Shown here piece after piece: positions 35,047-43,424 of a stretch of 64,000 bases of DNA. Position numbers and translations under genes: made by a program. The stretch is from Rugamonas violacea (GTDB taxonomy: Bacteria > Pseudomonadota > Gammaproteobacteria > Burkholderiales > Burkholderiaceae_D): NCBI RefSeq assembly GCF_016461825.1, contig NZ_JAEMNU010000040.1:29758-93757 (forward strand). Direction: 5' to 3'. The notes under the pieces are model-generated. The model was given only the letters and a program-made list of their open reading frames with translations, was not told where the DNA came from and did not search any database. Positions within the stretch are counted from its first letter, which is position 1. The number at the start of each line of letters is the position of its first letter.

Positions 35047-36393
35047 TTAAAACAGCCGTCGCAGGCGCAGCGCCAGGCTGCTGCCAAGCGGCGACAGGGC
35101 GCGCTCCGAATCGGCCGCGCCGGCCTGGTGCAACGCCGAGATCATCAAGGTGGTGCGGGTATCGAAGTGATAGTCGGCCGTGCCGTGCCACACGCGGCTG
35201 CGATCCTCCTGGCCGAGGTAGACGCCACCGCCCAACTCCCACTCGCCCACCGTCTGTGCCAGCGACACGCTCAAATAGCGCCGCCGCGCGCCCTGGCTCA
35301 CCAACAGCTGCGCCAGTTGCGCCTGAAGGCCGCCGATCGCCTGCGGCGGCAAGGCCGACTGCCGATTCGCCTTCGCCAAGGCCAGCAGACGGCCGAACTG
35401 GGCGTCGGACAGGCCACGGCCGTCGTAAGCGTATTCCAGCTGTAGCTTGGGCAGGTCCGGCAAGGTCCACACCAGGCCGACGGTGGCGCGGTGGTAGCGC
35501 CGGCCGTCGTTGGCGCGCAGCGAAGCGTAGGCGCCCTGCCCGGCCTCGCCGCTTGCGCCGGTGTTGGGGTTGAGCCGGGCATCGGCGTCGAGCAGGCCGG
35601 CGACGATAGGCCGCTGGCTGCCGCGCGCGCTGTAGGCCGAGCCGTACCAGGACAAGGTCTCGCCGACCGCGCCGCTCAAGCTGGCGCCGACGCCGTTGGC
35701 CTCGCCGCTGGCACGGCGCAGGACAATGCTGGCGCTCAGTTGCGGAAATTCGTAGCCGAACTTGAGCAGCGACTGTTCGACACCCCGGTTGTAGCCGTCG
35801 GCATGGCGCCGCGCGTCGCGGCTGTACAGCGCGGCCACGCTGGCGCTGGCGCCGGTCCAGCTGAGCACCGCCATCGGCATGCCCTCGGACTGGCCGAGCG
35901 AATCGAGCGGGTCGCTCAGGTCGCTGCGCTTCTGGAAAAAACCCAGCGGCTGGTTGACATAGGACGGATCGAGCGCATACAGGCGTTTGCCCAGCGAGAG
36001 TGTCACCGCGTCGTTGAGCTGGAATACCCGGTTCAACTCCTGCAGTGTGAATGCAGTGTGCTGGCCTTGGCCCGCCACGTCGCTGTGGGTGGTTTCAACG
36101 CGGGCGCGCCAACTGAACTGCTGGAAGCGGACCTCCAGCAGGCCGGCCAGCTCGGTCTTGTGCTCGGCCAGGTCGAGGAAGTTCGCCTGGTTGAGCGGCG
36201 TGGCGTTGAGCACCGTGCGTTCGCGGCCGAGCAGCGCGAAGCCGCCGAGCCAGTTGGTGTCGCCGCCGGCGGCACCGGCGTCATCGGCGCGCGCGCCGTC
36301 GCACAGCAGCAGGCAGGCCAGCAGCAGCGGCTGCGATTTTAGCCTCAACGTCAGCCTCATTGCCTGCGATCTCAACCTCAACGTCAGCCTCAT
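35047..36393 (-). CDS. outer-membrane beta-barrel protein
   Basis: A 448-residue exported protein with alternating short strands (FSWRARVETTHSDVAG, VTLSLGKRLYALDPSYV, QPLGFFQKRSDLSDPLDSLG) and a terminal LALRLRRLF ending in Phe, as outer-membrane barrels do. It is probably a DUF1302/porin-like channel. The first 11 residues (MRLTLRLRSQA) are duplicated as MRLTLRLKSQP, reflecting a 33-base tandem duplication in the DNA; the ATG at 36393 is chosen for its ATGA overlap with the LolA-like gene. The position after an ABC pair and a LolA-like carrier suggests one trans-envelope system. Confidence 0.75.
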   Translation of the reverse strand: MRLTLRLRSQAMRLTLRLKSQPLLLACLLLCDGARADDAGAAGGDTNWLGGFALLGRERTVLNATPLNQANFLDLAEHKTELAGLLEVRFQQFSWRARVETTHSDVAGQGQHTAFTLQELNRVFQLNDAVTLSLGKRLYALDPSYVNQPLGFFQKRSDLSDPLDSLGQSEGMPMAVLSWTGASASVAALYSRDARRHADGYNRGVEQSLLKFGYEFPQLSASIVLRRASGEANGVGASLSGAVGETLSWYGSAYSARGSQRPIVAGLLDADARLNPNTGASGEAGQGAYASLRANDGRRYHRATVGLVWTLPDLPKLQLEYAYDGRGLSDAQFGRLLALAKANRQSALPPQAIGGLQAQLAQLLVSQGARRRYLSVSLAQTVGEWELGGGVYLGQEDRSRVWHGTADYHFDTRTTLMISALHQAGAADSERALSPLGSSLALRLRRLF

Positions 36394-37163
36394 TGTTCCA
36401 GGCTGCGCGGGTTGAAGGTACTGGCCGGGAAGTCGACCGCCCTGATCTTCTCGAACACCACGCGGGTCTCGTCCTCGGCCAGCTGCGGGTCCGAATAGTG
36501 GGTGGTCGGCGGCAGGCCGCCGCTGGCCGGGTCGAATACCGCCACCTTCAGCAGCTTGCCGCTGGCGACATACAGCAGCGCCTTCAAGGGTACGTGCTGG
36601 CCGCGCTGGCGACCGACCAGCAGCGTGATGCGGGTGTAGGTGGCCGCCTCGTTCTTGCTGCTCAGCGCCAGCGCCACGCAGCTGTCGGCCGGGCAGCCCG
36701 GCGGCGCCGTCTCGGCCAACGCCACGTCGTAGTCGTTCTCGAAGCTGATGCGCGCCAGGTCGCCGATCGACGCCTTGCCGCGCAGCGTTTGCAGTGGCGT
36801 CAGGCGGATCGCCCGGCGGGTGCGCGGCGCATAGAAAAAGATGCCGCTGTCGGTGGTCAAAAACTTCTGCCCGCGCTGGTCCACGCTGGTCGCTTCGACC
36901 AGCGCCTGGTTGTGGTTTGCGCCGCGCACAATATACGTGCCGGCCTCCTGCTCCTTACCACCTTGCACCGGGACGATACGCACCGAAGCCTCGAAGCTGT
37001 TCAAGGGCAGACGGTAGCGGTCGACCTGGCGCAGGATCTCCTGCGGCGTCACGGCGGCGGCAATGGCGCCGCATGGCACGGCCAGCAGCGCGGCCAACAG
37101 CGCGCCGGCGACGCCGGCAAGGGCACGGCGTTGGGAAGACAAGAACGGCATCGGCAAACTCAT
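36390..37163 (-). CDS. LolA-like outer-membrane lipoprotein-sorting protein
   Basis: A 257-residue periplasmic protein: signal peptide in LAGVAGALLAALLAVPCGAIA, then AVTPQEILRQVDRYRLPLNSFEA and a half-barrel with EAGTYIVRGANHNQALVEAT, FFYAPRTRRAIRL, GKASIGDLARISFENDYDVAL, matching the LolA/YdhH-like outer-membrane lipoprotein-sorting domain. It would carry a lipophilic cargo from the ABC permease to the outer membrane. The ATG at 37163 overlaps the permease stop (ATGA). A Cys in VPCG could make it a lipoprotein, though the box is not canonical. Confidence 0.82.
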   Translation of the reverse strand: MSLPMPFLSSQRRALAGVAGALLAALLAVPCGAIAAAVTPQEILRQVDRYRLPLNSFEASVRIVPVQGGKEQEAGTYIVRGANHNQALVEATSVDQRGQKFLTTDSGIFFYAPRTRRAIRLTPLQTLRGKASIGDLARISFENDYDVALAETAPPGCPADSCVALALSSKNEAATYTRITLLVGRQRGQHVPLKALLYVASGKLLKVAVFDPASGGLPPTTHYSDPQLAEDETRVVFEKIRAVDFPASTFNPRSLEQ

Positions 37164-38389
37164 TGGATGGAAAGGGATTGCATGATCGGCATGCGGGCGA
37201 TGCGGCGGCTGACCGTCCACGCCGCCAGCATCGCCACCAGCGGCAAGGCGCACACCACGGCGGCGCCGTACTCCGGCACCCACAGCAGTTGCAACAGCAC
37301 GCCGACGTTGCGGCCCGGCGGCGGCGCCAGTTCGATGCGCGCGGCGTTGAGCGCCAGCGTCGCCGCGAAGGCCAGCAGGCCGCCGGCCAGCGCGCCCAGC
37401 GCGCCTTGCAGCAGACCCTCGAAAACAAACAGGCGGCGCACCGTACCGTGGCCTATGCCCATCGCGCGCATGGTACCGATCTCACGCGCCCGTTCGTAGA
37501 TGGTGGTCAGCGTCATCGCCGCCACGCCGAGGAAGACGATCATGCCGATCACCACGCCGAACACCACGAACTGGTTGCGGAACAACGCCAGCACCTGCGA
37601 ATACAGTGGCGCCAACTGCTGCCAGGTCTTCAATTCAAATTCGCCGCCGAGGCGTTGGCGCAGCCGCGCCGAGACGGCGTCGGCCTGCTCGCTGGACTGG
37701 TACAGCAGCGCCACGCTGGAGATGCGCTCGCTGCGCAGCAGCTCCTGCGCCGTCTCCAGCGGCAGCTGCAGCAGATACAGGTCGCTCTGCGGTACGCCGG
37801 TGGCAACCAATCCGGCGATCTCCAGATCCATCGCGTTGACGCTGCCGCCGGCCGTGGTGGTCATCAGCGTGATCGACTGACCGGGCCGCACGCCCAGCCG
37901 GCGCGCCATCTCCTTGCCGATCAAGACCTGGTAACGGCCCGCCACCGTGGCTTTGAGCGGCTGCCCCTCGGCCAGCGACTGAAAGGCGCCGAAGGCCTGC
38001 CGCTCGCGGTCGGGCATGACGCCGCTGCCTTCGAAATTGAGTGTGCGCGGGCCGTTCGACACCAGGCCGCTAAATTGCACGCGCGGCACCACGCGGCGCA
38101 CCTGCGTCTCCTGCGCCAGCGCGGCCTCCAGCCGCGCCATGGCGGCGCGGTCCAGGCCGAACTGCAGTTGCTGCTCGGCGTAGCCGTCGAACTGGCCGGG
38201 CGCGGCCAACTGGGCGTGGCCCAAACCGCCGCGGATGGTGCTTTCGCGCAGGCCGTCCAGCGAGGCGGCGATGTAACAAACGAACAGCAGCAACGCCAAG
38301 GTGCCGACGGCGATGGTCCCGCCCAGCAGCAGCGAGCGACGGCCGTTGCGCCGCACATTGCGCAGCGCCAGCAGCAACCACTGCCTCAT
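37160..38389 (-). CDS. FtsX-type ABC permease (LolC/E- or MacB-like)
   Basis: A 409-residue permease with the classic layout: TM1 at about 20-42 (LLLGGTIAVGTLALLLFVCY), a periplasmic MacB_PCD-like domain, then three C-terminal helices around FVVFGVVIGMIVFLGVAAMT, ALGALAGGLLAFAATLAL and GAAVVCALPLVAMLAAW, with the coupling loop ERAREIGTMRAMGIG that docks on the ATPase. It is a mechanotransmission or lipoprotein-release type transporter, not an importer. ATGA overlaps with both the ATPase and LolA-like genes. Confidence 0.9.
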   Translation of the reverse strand: MRQWLLLALRNVRRNGRRSLLLGGTIAVGTLALLLFVCYIAASLDGLRESTIRGGLGHAQLAAPGQFDGYAEQQLQFGLDRAAMARLEAALAQETQVRRVVPRVQFSGLVSNGPRTLNFEGSGVMPDRERQAFGAFQSLAEGQPLKATVAGRYQVLIGKEMARRLGVRPGQSITLMTTTAGGSVNAMDLEIAGLVATGVPQSDLYLLQLPLETAQELLRSERISSVALLYQSSEQADAVSARLRQRLGGEFELKTWQQLAPLYSQVLALFRNQFVVFGVVIGMIVFLGVAAMTLTTIYERAREIGTMRAMGIGHGTVRRLFVFEGLLQGALGALAGGLLAFAATLALNAARIELAPPPGRNVGVLLQLLWVPEYGAAVVCALPLVAMLAAWTVSRRIARMPIMQSLSIQ

Positions 38390-39099
38390 GCGGCCCGTCC
38401 GGGCACGCTGGCGGCGGCGTCGACCTGGCGGCCGTCCTGCAGCCGAATCACGCGCTGCGCCATGTCCATCACGCGCTGGTCGTGGGTGGCGATGATGAAG
38501 CTAGTCTTGGTTTGCTGGTTCAGGTTGGCGATCAGCTCCAGCAGTTGCTGCGCCGTCTTGCTGTCCAGGTTTCCGGTCGGCTCGTCGGCGATCACCAGGC
38601 TGGGACGGTTGACCAAAGCGCGCGCAATGGCGACGCGCTGCTGCTGGCCGCCGGAAAGCTCGGCCGGCGCGTGGCCCAGCCGCTGCGCCATGCCGACCTG
38701 CTCCAGCATCGCGCTGGCGCGCTCGCGCACCTCGCGCGCGGGCAGGCCCTGCGGCGCCAGCGCCAGCTCGACGTTCTCCAGCGCCGTCAAGGCGCCGATC
38801 AGGTTGAACTGCTGGAAGACGAAACCGAGCTTGCGGTTGCGGTACTGGTCCAGCGCCGCGTCGGCGATCTGGTCGAGCCGCACGCCATCGACGCGGATGC
38901 AACCGCTGTCCGGCTGGTCGAAGCGCGCCAGCATGCCCAGCAAGGTGCTCTTGCCGCTGCCGGACGGCCCGGCGATGGCGGTCACGCTGGCTTGGTCGAT
39001 GCGGAACGAGACGGCGTCCAGCGCCACGATACGCTCGGCACCACGCTGGAAATGCTTACTCACCGCCTCGACTTCTAGTATCGCCGTCATGCCTGCCAT
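38386..39099 (-). CDS. LolD/MacB-type ABC transporter ATPase
   Basis: A 237-residue ATPase. Walker A is GPSGSGKST, the Q-loop is FVFQQFNLI, the signature is LSGGQQQRVAIARALV, Walker B is LVIADEPTGNLD and the H-loop is IIATHDQRV. The DEPTGNLDS end is typical of LolD/MacB/FtsE. It pairs with the permease that follows it by overlap. The first ATG at 39099 and a second at 39090 are both possible; the protein core is unaffected. Confidence 0.94.
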   Translation of the reverse strand: MAGMTAILEVEAVSKHFQRGAERIVALDAVSFRIDQASVTAIAGPSGSGKSTLLGMLARFDQPDSGCIRVDGVRLDQIADAALDQYRNRKLGFVFQQFNLIGALTALENVELALAPQGLPAREVRERASAMLEQVGMAQRLGHAPAELSGGQQQRVAIARALVNRPSLVIADEPTGNLDSKTAQQLLELIANLNQQTKTSFIIATHDQRVMDMAQRVIRLQDGRQVDAAASVPGRAA

Positions 39100-39126
39100 G
39101 CCTTCGCTGTGCCTTCGTTACACCGA

Positions 39127-39624
39127 CTAATAAGCCAGCTCGATGCTGATCGGGTCCATGCCTGGTTTGATGTCGATGGCCGCGTCCGCGAAGGCCGGCG
39201 GGCCGAAATGGCCCCTGGCATTGCGCGAAAAACCGTAGCCTTCGAGCGGAATGCCATTCGCCCCCATGTCGAAGACGCCGTTGCCGTTCTCGTCGTGGAA
39301 CAGCATCACGGCATACCGACCGGGCTTGATCTTCTCGACAAGGGCGGTCAGCTTGGCCGCCGCCTTCTGCGTCGTCATGTAGGGGCAGACCTTGAGAAAA
39401 CTGGCCTCGTCACACACCGCCACCATGATCTGGCCCTTGTCGTTGGCCGCGCCGCTGACCTCGATCGTCAGGCTGGCCTGGCCGCCGGCGCGGGGAAACG
39501 GCACCGGCGCGAACACGCGATGGCCGAAAATCGCCGCCAGCGTGCTGGCCAAGATCACCAAGCCCACCAATATAAACACCACCTTCAACCGTCGCCGGCC
39601 ACTTTGTTCCATGTACTCCGTCAT
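39127..39624 (-). CDS. DUF2141 protein with N-terminal membrane anchor
   Basis: A 165-residue protein with one uncleaved-looking hydrophobic helix (VVFILVGLVILASTLAAIFG) and a DUF2141 domain: IKPGRYAVMLFHDENGNGVF, EGYGFSRNARGHFGPPAF. It is similar in core to the secreted DUF2141 protein at 19428-19847 but anchored. It lies 30 bases after the ABC-2 permease and 27 before the LolD-like gene, in the same strand run, linking the RiPP genes to the envelope genes. Confidence 0.85.
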   Translation of the reverse strand: MTEYMEQSGRRRLKVVFILVGLVILASTLAAIFGHRVFAPVPFPRAGGQASLTIEVSGAANDKGQIMVAVCDEASFLKVCPYMTTQKAAAKLTALVEKIKPGRYAVMLFHDENGNGVFDMGANGIPLEGYGFSRNARGHFGPPAFADAAIDIKPGMDPISIELAY

Positions 39625-39654
39625 CGCTTGCTGTCTCCTGAACTATTTTTTGTT

Positions 39655-40773
39655 TTACTGCGAACGCGGCATCCACGTGAAACGCCGCACCGCCAGCAGC
39701 AGGCACACCACCAACATCAGGCTGAGCACTAGCACGCTGTAGGCATCGCTGCGCCAATCCATGCCCACGGTGAGCGCGCGGCGGATACTGGCCATCATCG
39801 CGTTCAATGGCAGGCAGTCGGCCGCCTCGCGCAGCGCCTTGGGCAAGCCGCCCAGCGGGATCATGAGATTACCCGAAAAAAGCAGCGGAAAATAGAGCAG
39901 ATTGCACAGCATGGTGGCGGCGGCCACGCTATTGGTCAGCGCGGCGATCAGCAAGCCGAGCGCCAGGAAGGCCGCCGAGCCCAGTCCCAGCATGCCGACC
40001 GCCAGCGCGATCGCGCCGGGACCGGCGCTGATGCGCACGCCGTAGATGGCCCAGGCGGCGAAAAACATCGCCAGGCTGGCCAGCAGCACGATCACCAAGC
40101 GCGACAAACACCAGGCCGCGACGACGACGCCGGTCGGCATCGGAAAGAGCTGGTACATGCGGAACATGCCGCCCTCGCGCGCCGCCACCAGCGGGCCGGC
40201 GAAACCCATCAGACTGGTCGACAGGATCACCAGCCCGGCCAGGCCGGTGACCAGGAACAGGCGGTAGTCCAGGCTCGCGGTCGGCGCGGCCGGCGGCGGC
40301 GGCAGCGCCACGCGCGGCGCGCCCTGCAAGCCGCTCAGGTTGTAGGCGTCGCTATAGCCGCGCAACATGCCGTAGGCGGCGTCGTAGGCCGCGCCGCCGT
40401 TGTCACGCTTGCCGGCGCCGTTGCGCAGGTCCATCAGCGTGCTGCGGCCGGCATCCACATTGTCGGCGAAGCCGGGTGGGATGGTCAGCACGAAGTCGGC
40501 GTCGGCGGCCTGCTCCGGCGTCAACACATTAAAGGCGATACTGCGCTGCTGGCGCAGGCCGGCCTGTAGATGGCGCTGGTATGCCTGGCTGATGGCGCTG
40601 CGGTCCTGGTCGACCATCGCCAGCGAGACGGGGCCGAGCTTGACGTCGTGGCCGAACAGCGCCATCTGCATGACCAGCATCAGCAGCGGGAAGGCGAAAG
40701 TCCAGAACAGGGCCAGGCGGCCGCGCAGGAACATCGCCAGGTCGGCTTGTACGAGGTGCAGCAGGGTCTTCAT
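39655..40773 (-). CDS. ABC-2 type permease of the RiPP cluster
   Basis: A 372-residue permease of the DUF3526/ABC2 exporter type: one N-terminal helix (LALFWTFAFPLLMLVMQMAL), a large extracytoplasmic domain (AISQAYQRHLQAG, DADFVLTIPPGF), then five helices including LVILSTSLMGFAGPLVAARE, LVIVLLASLAMFFAAWAI and ILAVGMLGLG-type stretches. The ATG overlaps the stop of the ABC ATPase fusion (ATGA), so it is the membrane partner of that protein: together a dedicated exporter for the azole peptide, or immunity pump (inference). Confidence 0.88.
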   Translation of the reverse strand: MKTLLHLVQADLAMFLRGRLALFWTFAFPLLMLVMQMALFGHDVKLGPVSLAMVDQDRSAISQAYQRHLQAGLRQQRSIAFNVLTPEQAADADFVLTIPPGFADNVDAGRSTLMDLRNGAGKRDNGGAAYDAAYGMLRGYSDAYNLSGLQGAPRVALPPPPAAPTASLDYRLFLVTGLAGLVILSTSLMGFAGPLVAAREGGMFRMYQLFPMPTGVVVAAWCLSRLVIVLLASLAMFFAAWAIYGVRISAGPGAIALAVGMLGLGSAAFLALGLLIAALTNSVAAATMLCNLLYFPLLFSGNLMIPLGGLPKALREAADCLPLNAMMASIRRALTVGMDWRSDAYSVLVLSLMLVVCLLLAVRRFTWMPRSQ

Positions 40774-43424
40774 CGTGGCGCGGCCTTGGGCAAATTGGTC
40801 GGTGAATCGTGAACAGTGTGGGCGATGTGGGCGAGGAAGTCTTCCACCGACACCGCCTCCAGGCTGAAGGCGGCAACGCGCTGCTGTTCGATGAAGTGGC
40901 GGAAGGTCTGGTCGAAGCCGGCGCCGCCATATAACTCCCAGCCGTCGTCGCACTGGCGCGGCGGCTTCACCAGGCCGGGCAAGGCCAGCATCGCCTTCTG
41001 CGCCTGATGGTCCAGCACTTGACGCAGGCGCCCCTTGAAGGCGCCCACCTGGCCGGCCATCAGCTCGGCCAGCGCGCCGTCGGCGATGATCTTACCGCCG
41101 TCAAGGCAGACGATGCGGTCCATGCCCAGCAGGTCGGCCGGCACGTGGGAGATCATCAGCAGCGTGATCGGCAGCTGGGCCAGCAACTCGCGCAGCGCAC
41201 GGGCGAACCATTCGTCCAGGCCCAACGAGGGCTCGTCCAGCAGCGCCAGTTCGGGCACATGGGCCAGGGCCAGCCACAGCATGACTCGCTGTTTCTGGCC
41301 GCGCGACAGCTGCGACCAAAAGCGCTCGCGCAGTTCTTCCAAGCCGAGCGCCCGCGTCACGGCGGGGTCGGTGCGGCTGTAGATGGTCCGGTGCAGCGCC
41401 ATCATTTCACTGATGCGGGTCTGGCCCGGCAGGTCGGAACCCTGCAGCAGGCCACCGATGCGCTGGCGCGTGGCGGCGCTGCGCGGATCGCCGACCAGCA
41501 AAGCGACGCTGCCCCGGTCGGGCCGGCGCAGGCCGAGCAGGGTTTCGATCAGCATCGATTTGCCACTGCCGTTGCGGCCGACCAGCGTTACCCGCTCGCC
41601 GCTGCGCAGCGTCAAATCGCCCGGTCGCAGCGTGAAGGCGGAAGACAGGCGCAGCTCCAGATCCGTCGTTTGCAGCATCACGGGCGCGTCGCTCGCCACA
41701 GAGGAACGACCTGCAGTGGATATGGCTGCCGATATGGCTGTTGATGTGGCTAAAGATATGGTTGCCGATATGGCTGAAGATATGGCTGAAGATATGGCTG
41801 CCGATGCGCCCGGCGAACCGGCAGCCAACGGCGCTGCGGCCTGCGGCGCTACCTGTAACGGTGGGCCGGCATCGATGCCGTACTCCAGCAGCACGTTGCG
41901 GGCGTGCTCATAGTAGAGCCGATTCTGCATCGCCTGGCGCAACTTGCTGACGCCAAGATCGCGGTCGCCGCCATATTGGGCCGGCGCGTTGAGCAGCAGC
42001 GAGGCATGCTGCACCAGCAAATCGGGGTCGTTGGGAATCAACTGGGCGGCCTTGTCGAAGGCCTGGATGGCCTGTTGGCCGGCCGTCGCCACCTTGATGA
42101 TGTTGGGCCGCGCCAGCAGGATCGCCAGGATCGCGCGGGTGCCGCGCCACAACCACAGGCGGCCGGCGGGCAGGCACTCGCCGGCCTTGAGCAGCATGTC
42201 GAGGTGGGCCAGCTGCTCGGCCGGCGGCGCGCTGCGGAAGTTCACCTGCAACAGCGCGCGGTTGAGTTGCGCGCCGATCAGGCTGTCGAGCAGTGCCGGC
42301 TCGGTGAAGACGGCGTCCGCCTCCAGCGCGGCAATGCCGGCGTCCAGATCGGCCGGGTTCTTGTTGATCCACGCGGTGAAGACGGCGTCGCGCGCCTGTT
42401 CGATCAGGGCGCTCTGCGCCGCGTCCGGACCGCTGCCAGACGATGTGGCTGAGGCGGCCGGCAGCGACTGGCCGCTGGCCTGCTCGACCAAATGGACGAT
42501 CTGCGCCTCCGAGCCGGCCCGCGCCACGGCGGCGAACAGGCGCACGATGCGCTCCGCCCCGCCCTGCGCGTCAATCGTTTCGAGTAGATCGGCACCGGCG
42601 CGGCAGGCCGCCAGATAAACGGCCAGCTGGCTGTCCGCGCCGTCGCCGAACATGCTGTCCGAGGCGCGGCTGAGCAGCGTGCGCAGCGGCGGCAGCAAGT
42701 CCGGATTCGCCGCCGGCAGCGCGGCGCCGCCGAAGCGGCAGGCGAACAGCTGCGCCAGGCCCTCGTCGAGCAGGCGCACACCACAGGTCAGGAAACAGTG
42801 GGCGACCTCGTGGAACTGCACGGCGCGCAGATCGTCCGGATAGCCGGGCGACAGCGTCGACAGGTGCAGCACCGCCAAGCCGGGGAAAGCCTCCAGCGTC
42901 CAGTGCAGGTCGCGGTTCTCGGCGCGGCATTGGACGATGATGCAAGGCGCCGGCAGTCCAAGGAACTGCTGGCACTGCGCGATGGCCTCTTCAAAATGCC
43001 GCTGCAAGGTGGCCGGCAAGGGCTGCCCGCCCAGCACAAACAGCGGGCCGCATTGAAGAAACGGCAGCTTGCCGGCGACCATATCGAGCAGCAGCGGGTA
43101 GCCGGGGAAGCGGCCGCGCAAGCCGAAGAGCTGGTCGAGCGCCTGCAAAGCCTCGTCGCGGCGGCCGGCGGCGGCAAGGTTCAACACCTCGAAAGCGGCT
43201 AGGCGCAGCCGCAGCGCGCCCGATACCTGTGCGCCGGACTGGCCGGGGCCGGGTTCGAGACCGGGATTGGCGCCATCGCCCGCCGCGCCGTTCACGTCGC
43301 CAGCGACGCTTTCCTGGCTCAAGCCAGCGCCCCTTTCCTGGCTCAAGCCGGCGCCCGGGCCGGCTTGGTCCGAGCCGGCCGGAGTGGCCGCTGTGGCCAT
43401 GGCCTTGAAGGCGCTGTCGTTCAT
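40770..43424 (-). CDS. HExxH peptidase-like / helical-repeat / ABC ATPase fusion
   Basis: 884 residues with three parts. The Gly/Ser-rich start repeats GAGLSQE twice. Residues about 75-330 include FHEVAHCFL (H205, E206, H209) and LDEGLAQLF (E221), the gluzincin zinc-peptidase signature, although 11 residues between H209 and E221 is short. Residues about 340-520 are helical and TPR-like. An Ile/Ser/Ala-repeat linker (542-571) leads to an ABC ATPase: Walker A GRNGSGKS (617-624), signature LSRGQKQR, Walker B LALLDEPSLGLD. No membrane helix. With the ABC-2 permease it should power export; the N-terminal part could cut the leader (inference). I know no named family with this layout. Confidence 0.8.
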   Translation of the reverse strand: MNDSAFKAMATAATPAGSDQAGPGAGLSQERGAGLSQESVAGDVNGAAGDGANPGLEPGPGQSGAQVSGALRLRLAAFEVLNLAAAGRRDEALQALDQLFGLRGRFPGYPLLLDMVAGKLPFLQCGPLFVLGGQPLPATLQRHFEEAIAQCQQFLGLPAPCIIVQCRAENRDLHWTLEAFPGLAVLHLSTLSPGYPDDLRAVQFHEVAHCFLTCGVRLLDEGLAQLFACRFGGAALPAANPDLLPPLRTLLSRASDSMFGDGADSQLAVYLAACRAGADLLETIDAQGGAERIVRLFAAVARAGSEAQIVHLVEQASGQSLPAASATSSGSGPDAAQSALIEQARDAVFTAWINKNPADLDAGIAALEADAVFTEPALLDSLIGAQLNRALLQVNFRSAPPAEQLAHLDMLLKAGECLPAGRLWLWRGTRAILAILLARPNIIKVATAGQQAIQAFDKAAQLIPNDPDLLVQHASLLLNAPAQYGGDRDLGVSKLRQAMQNRLYYEHARNVLLEYGIDAGPPLQVAPQAAAPLAAGSPGASAAISSAISSAISATISLATSTAISAAISTAGRSSVASDAPVMLQTTDLELRLSSAFTLRPGDLTLRSGERVTLVGRNGSGKSMLIETLLGLRRPDRGSVALLVGDPRSAATRQRIGGLLQGSDLPGQTRISEMMALHRTIYSRTDPAVTRALGLEELRERFWSQLSRGQKQRVMLWLALAHVPELALLDEPSLGLDEWFARALRELLAQLPITLLMISHVPADLLGMDRIVCLDGGKIIADGALAELMAGQVGAFKGRLRQVLDHQAQKAMLALPGLVKPPRQCDDGWELYGGAGFDQTFRHFIEQQRVAAFSLEAVSVEDFLAHIAHTVHDSPTNLPKAAPR
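41712..41801 (-). repeat. imperfect Ile-Ser-Ala codon repeats in the fusion linker
   Basis: Repeated GATATGGCT-like units on the plus strand encode AISSAISSAIS and relatives (residues 542-571), between the helical region and the ATPase domain. Such arrays change length readily. Confidence 0.75.
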
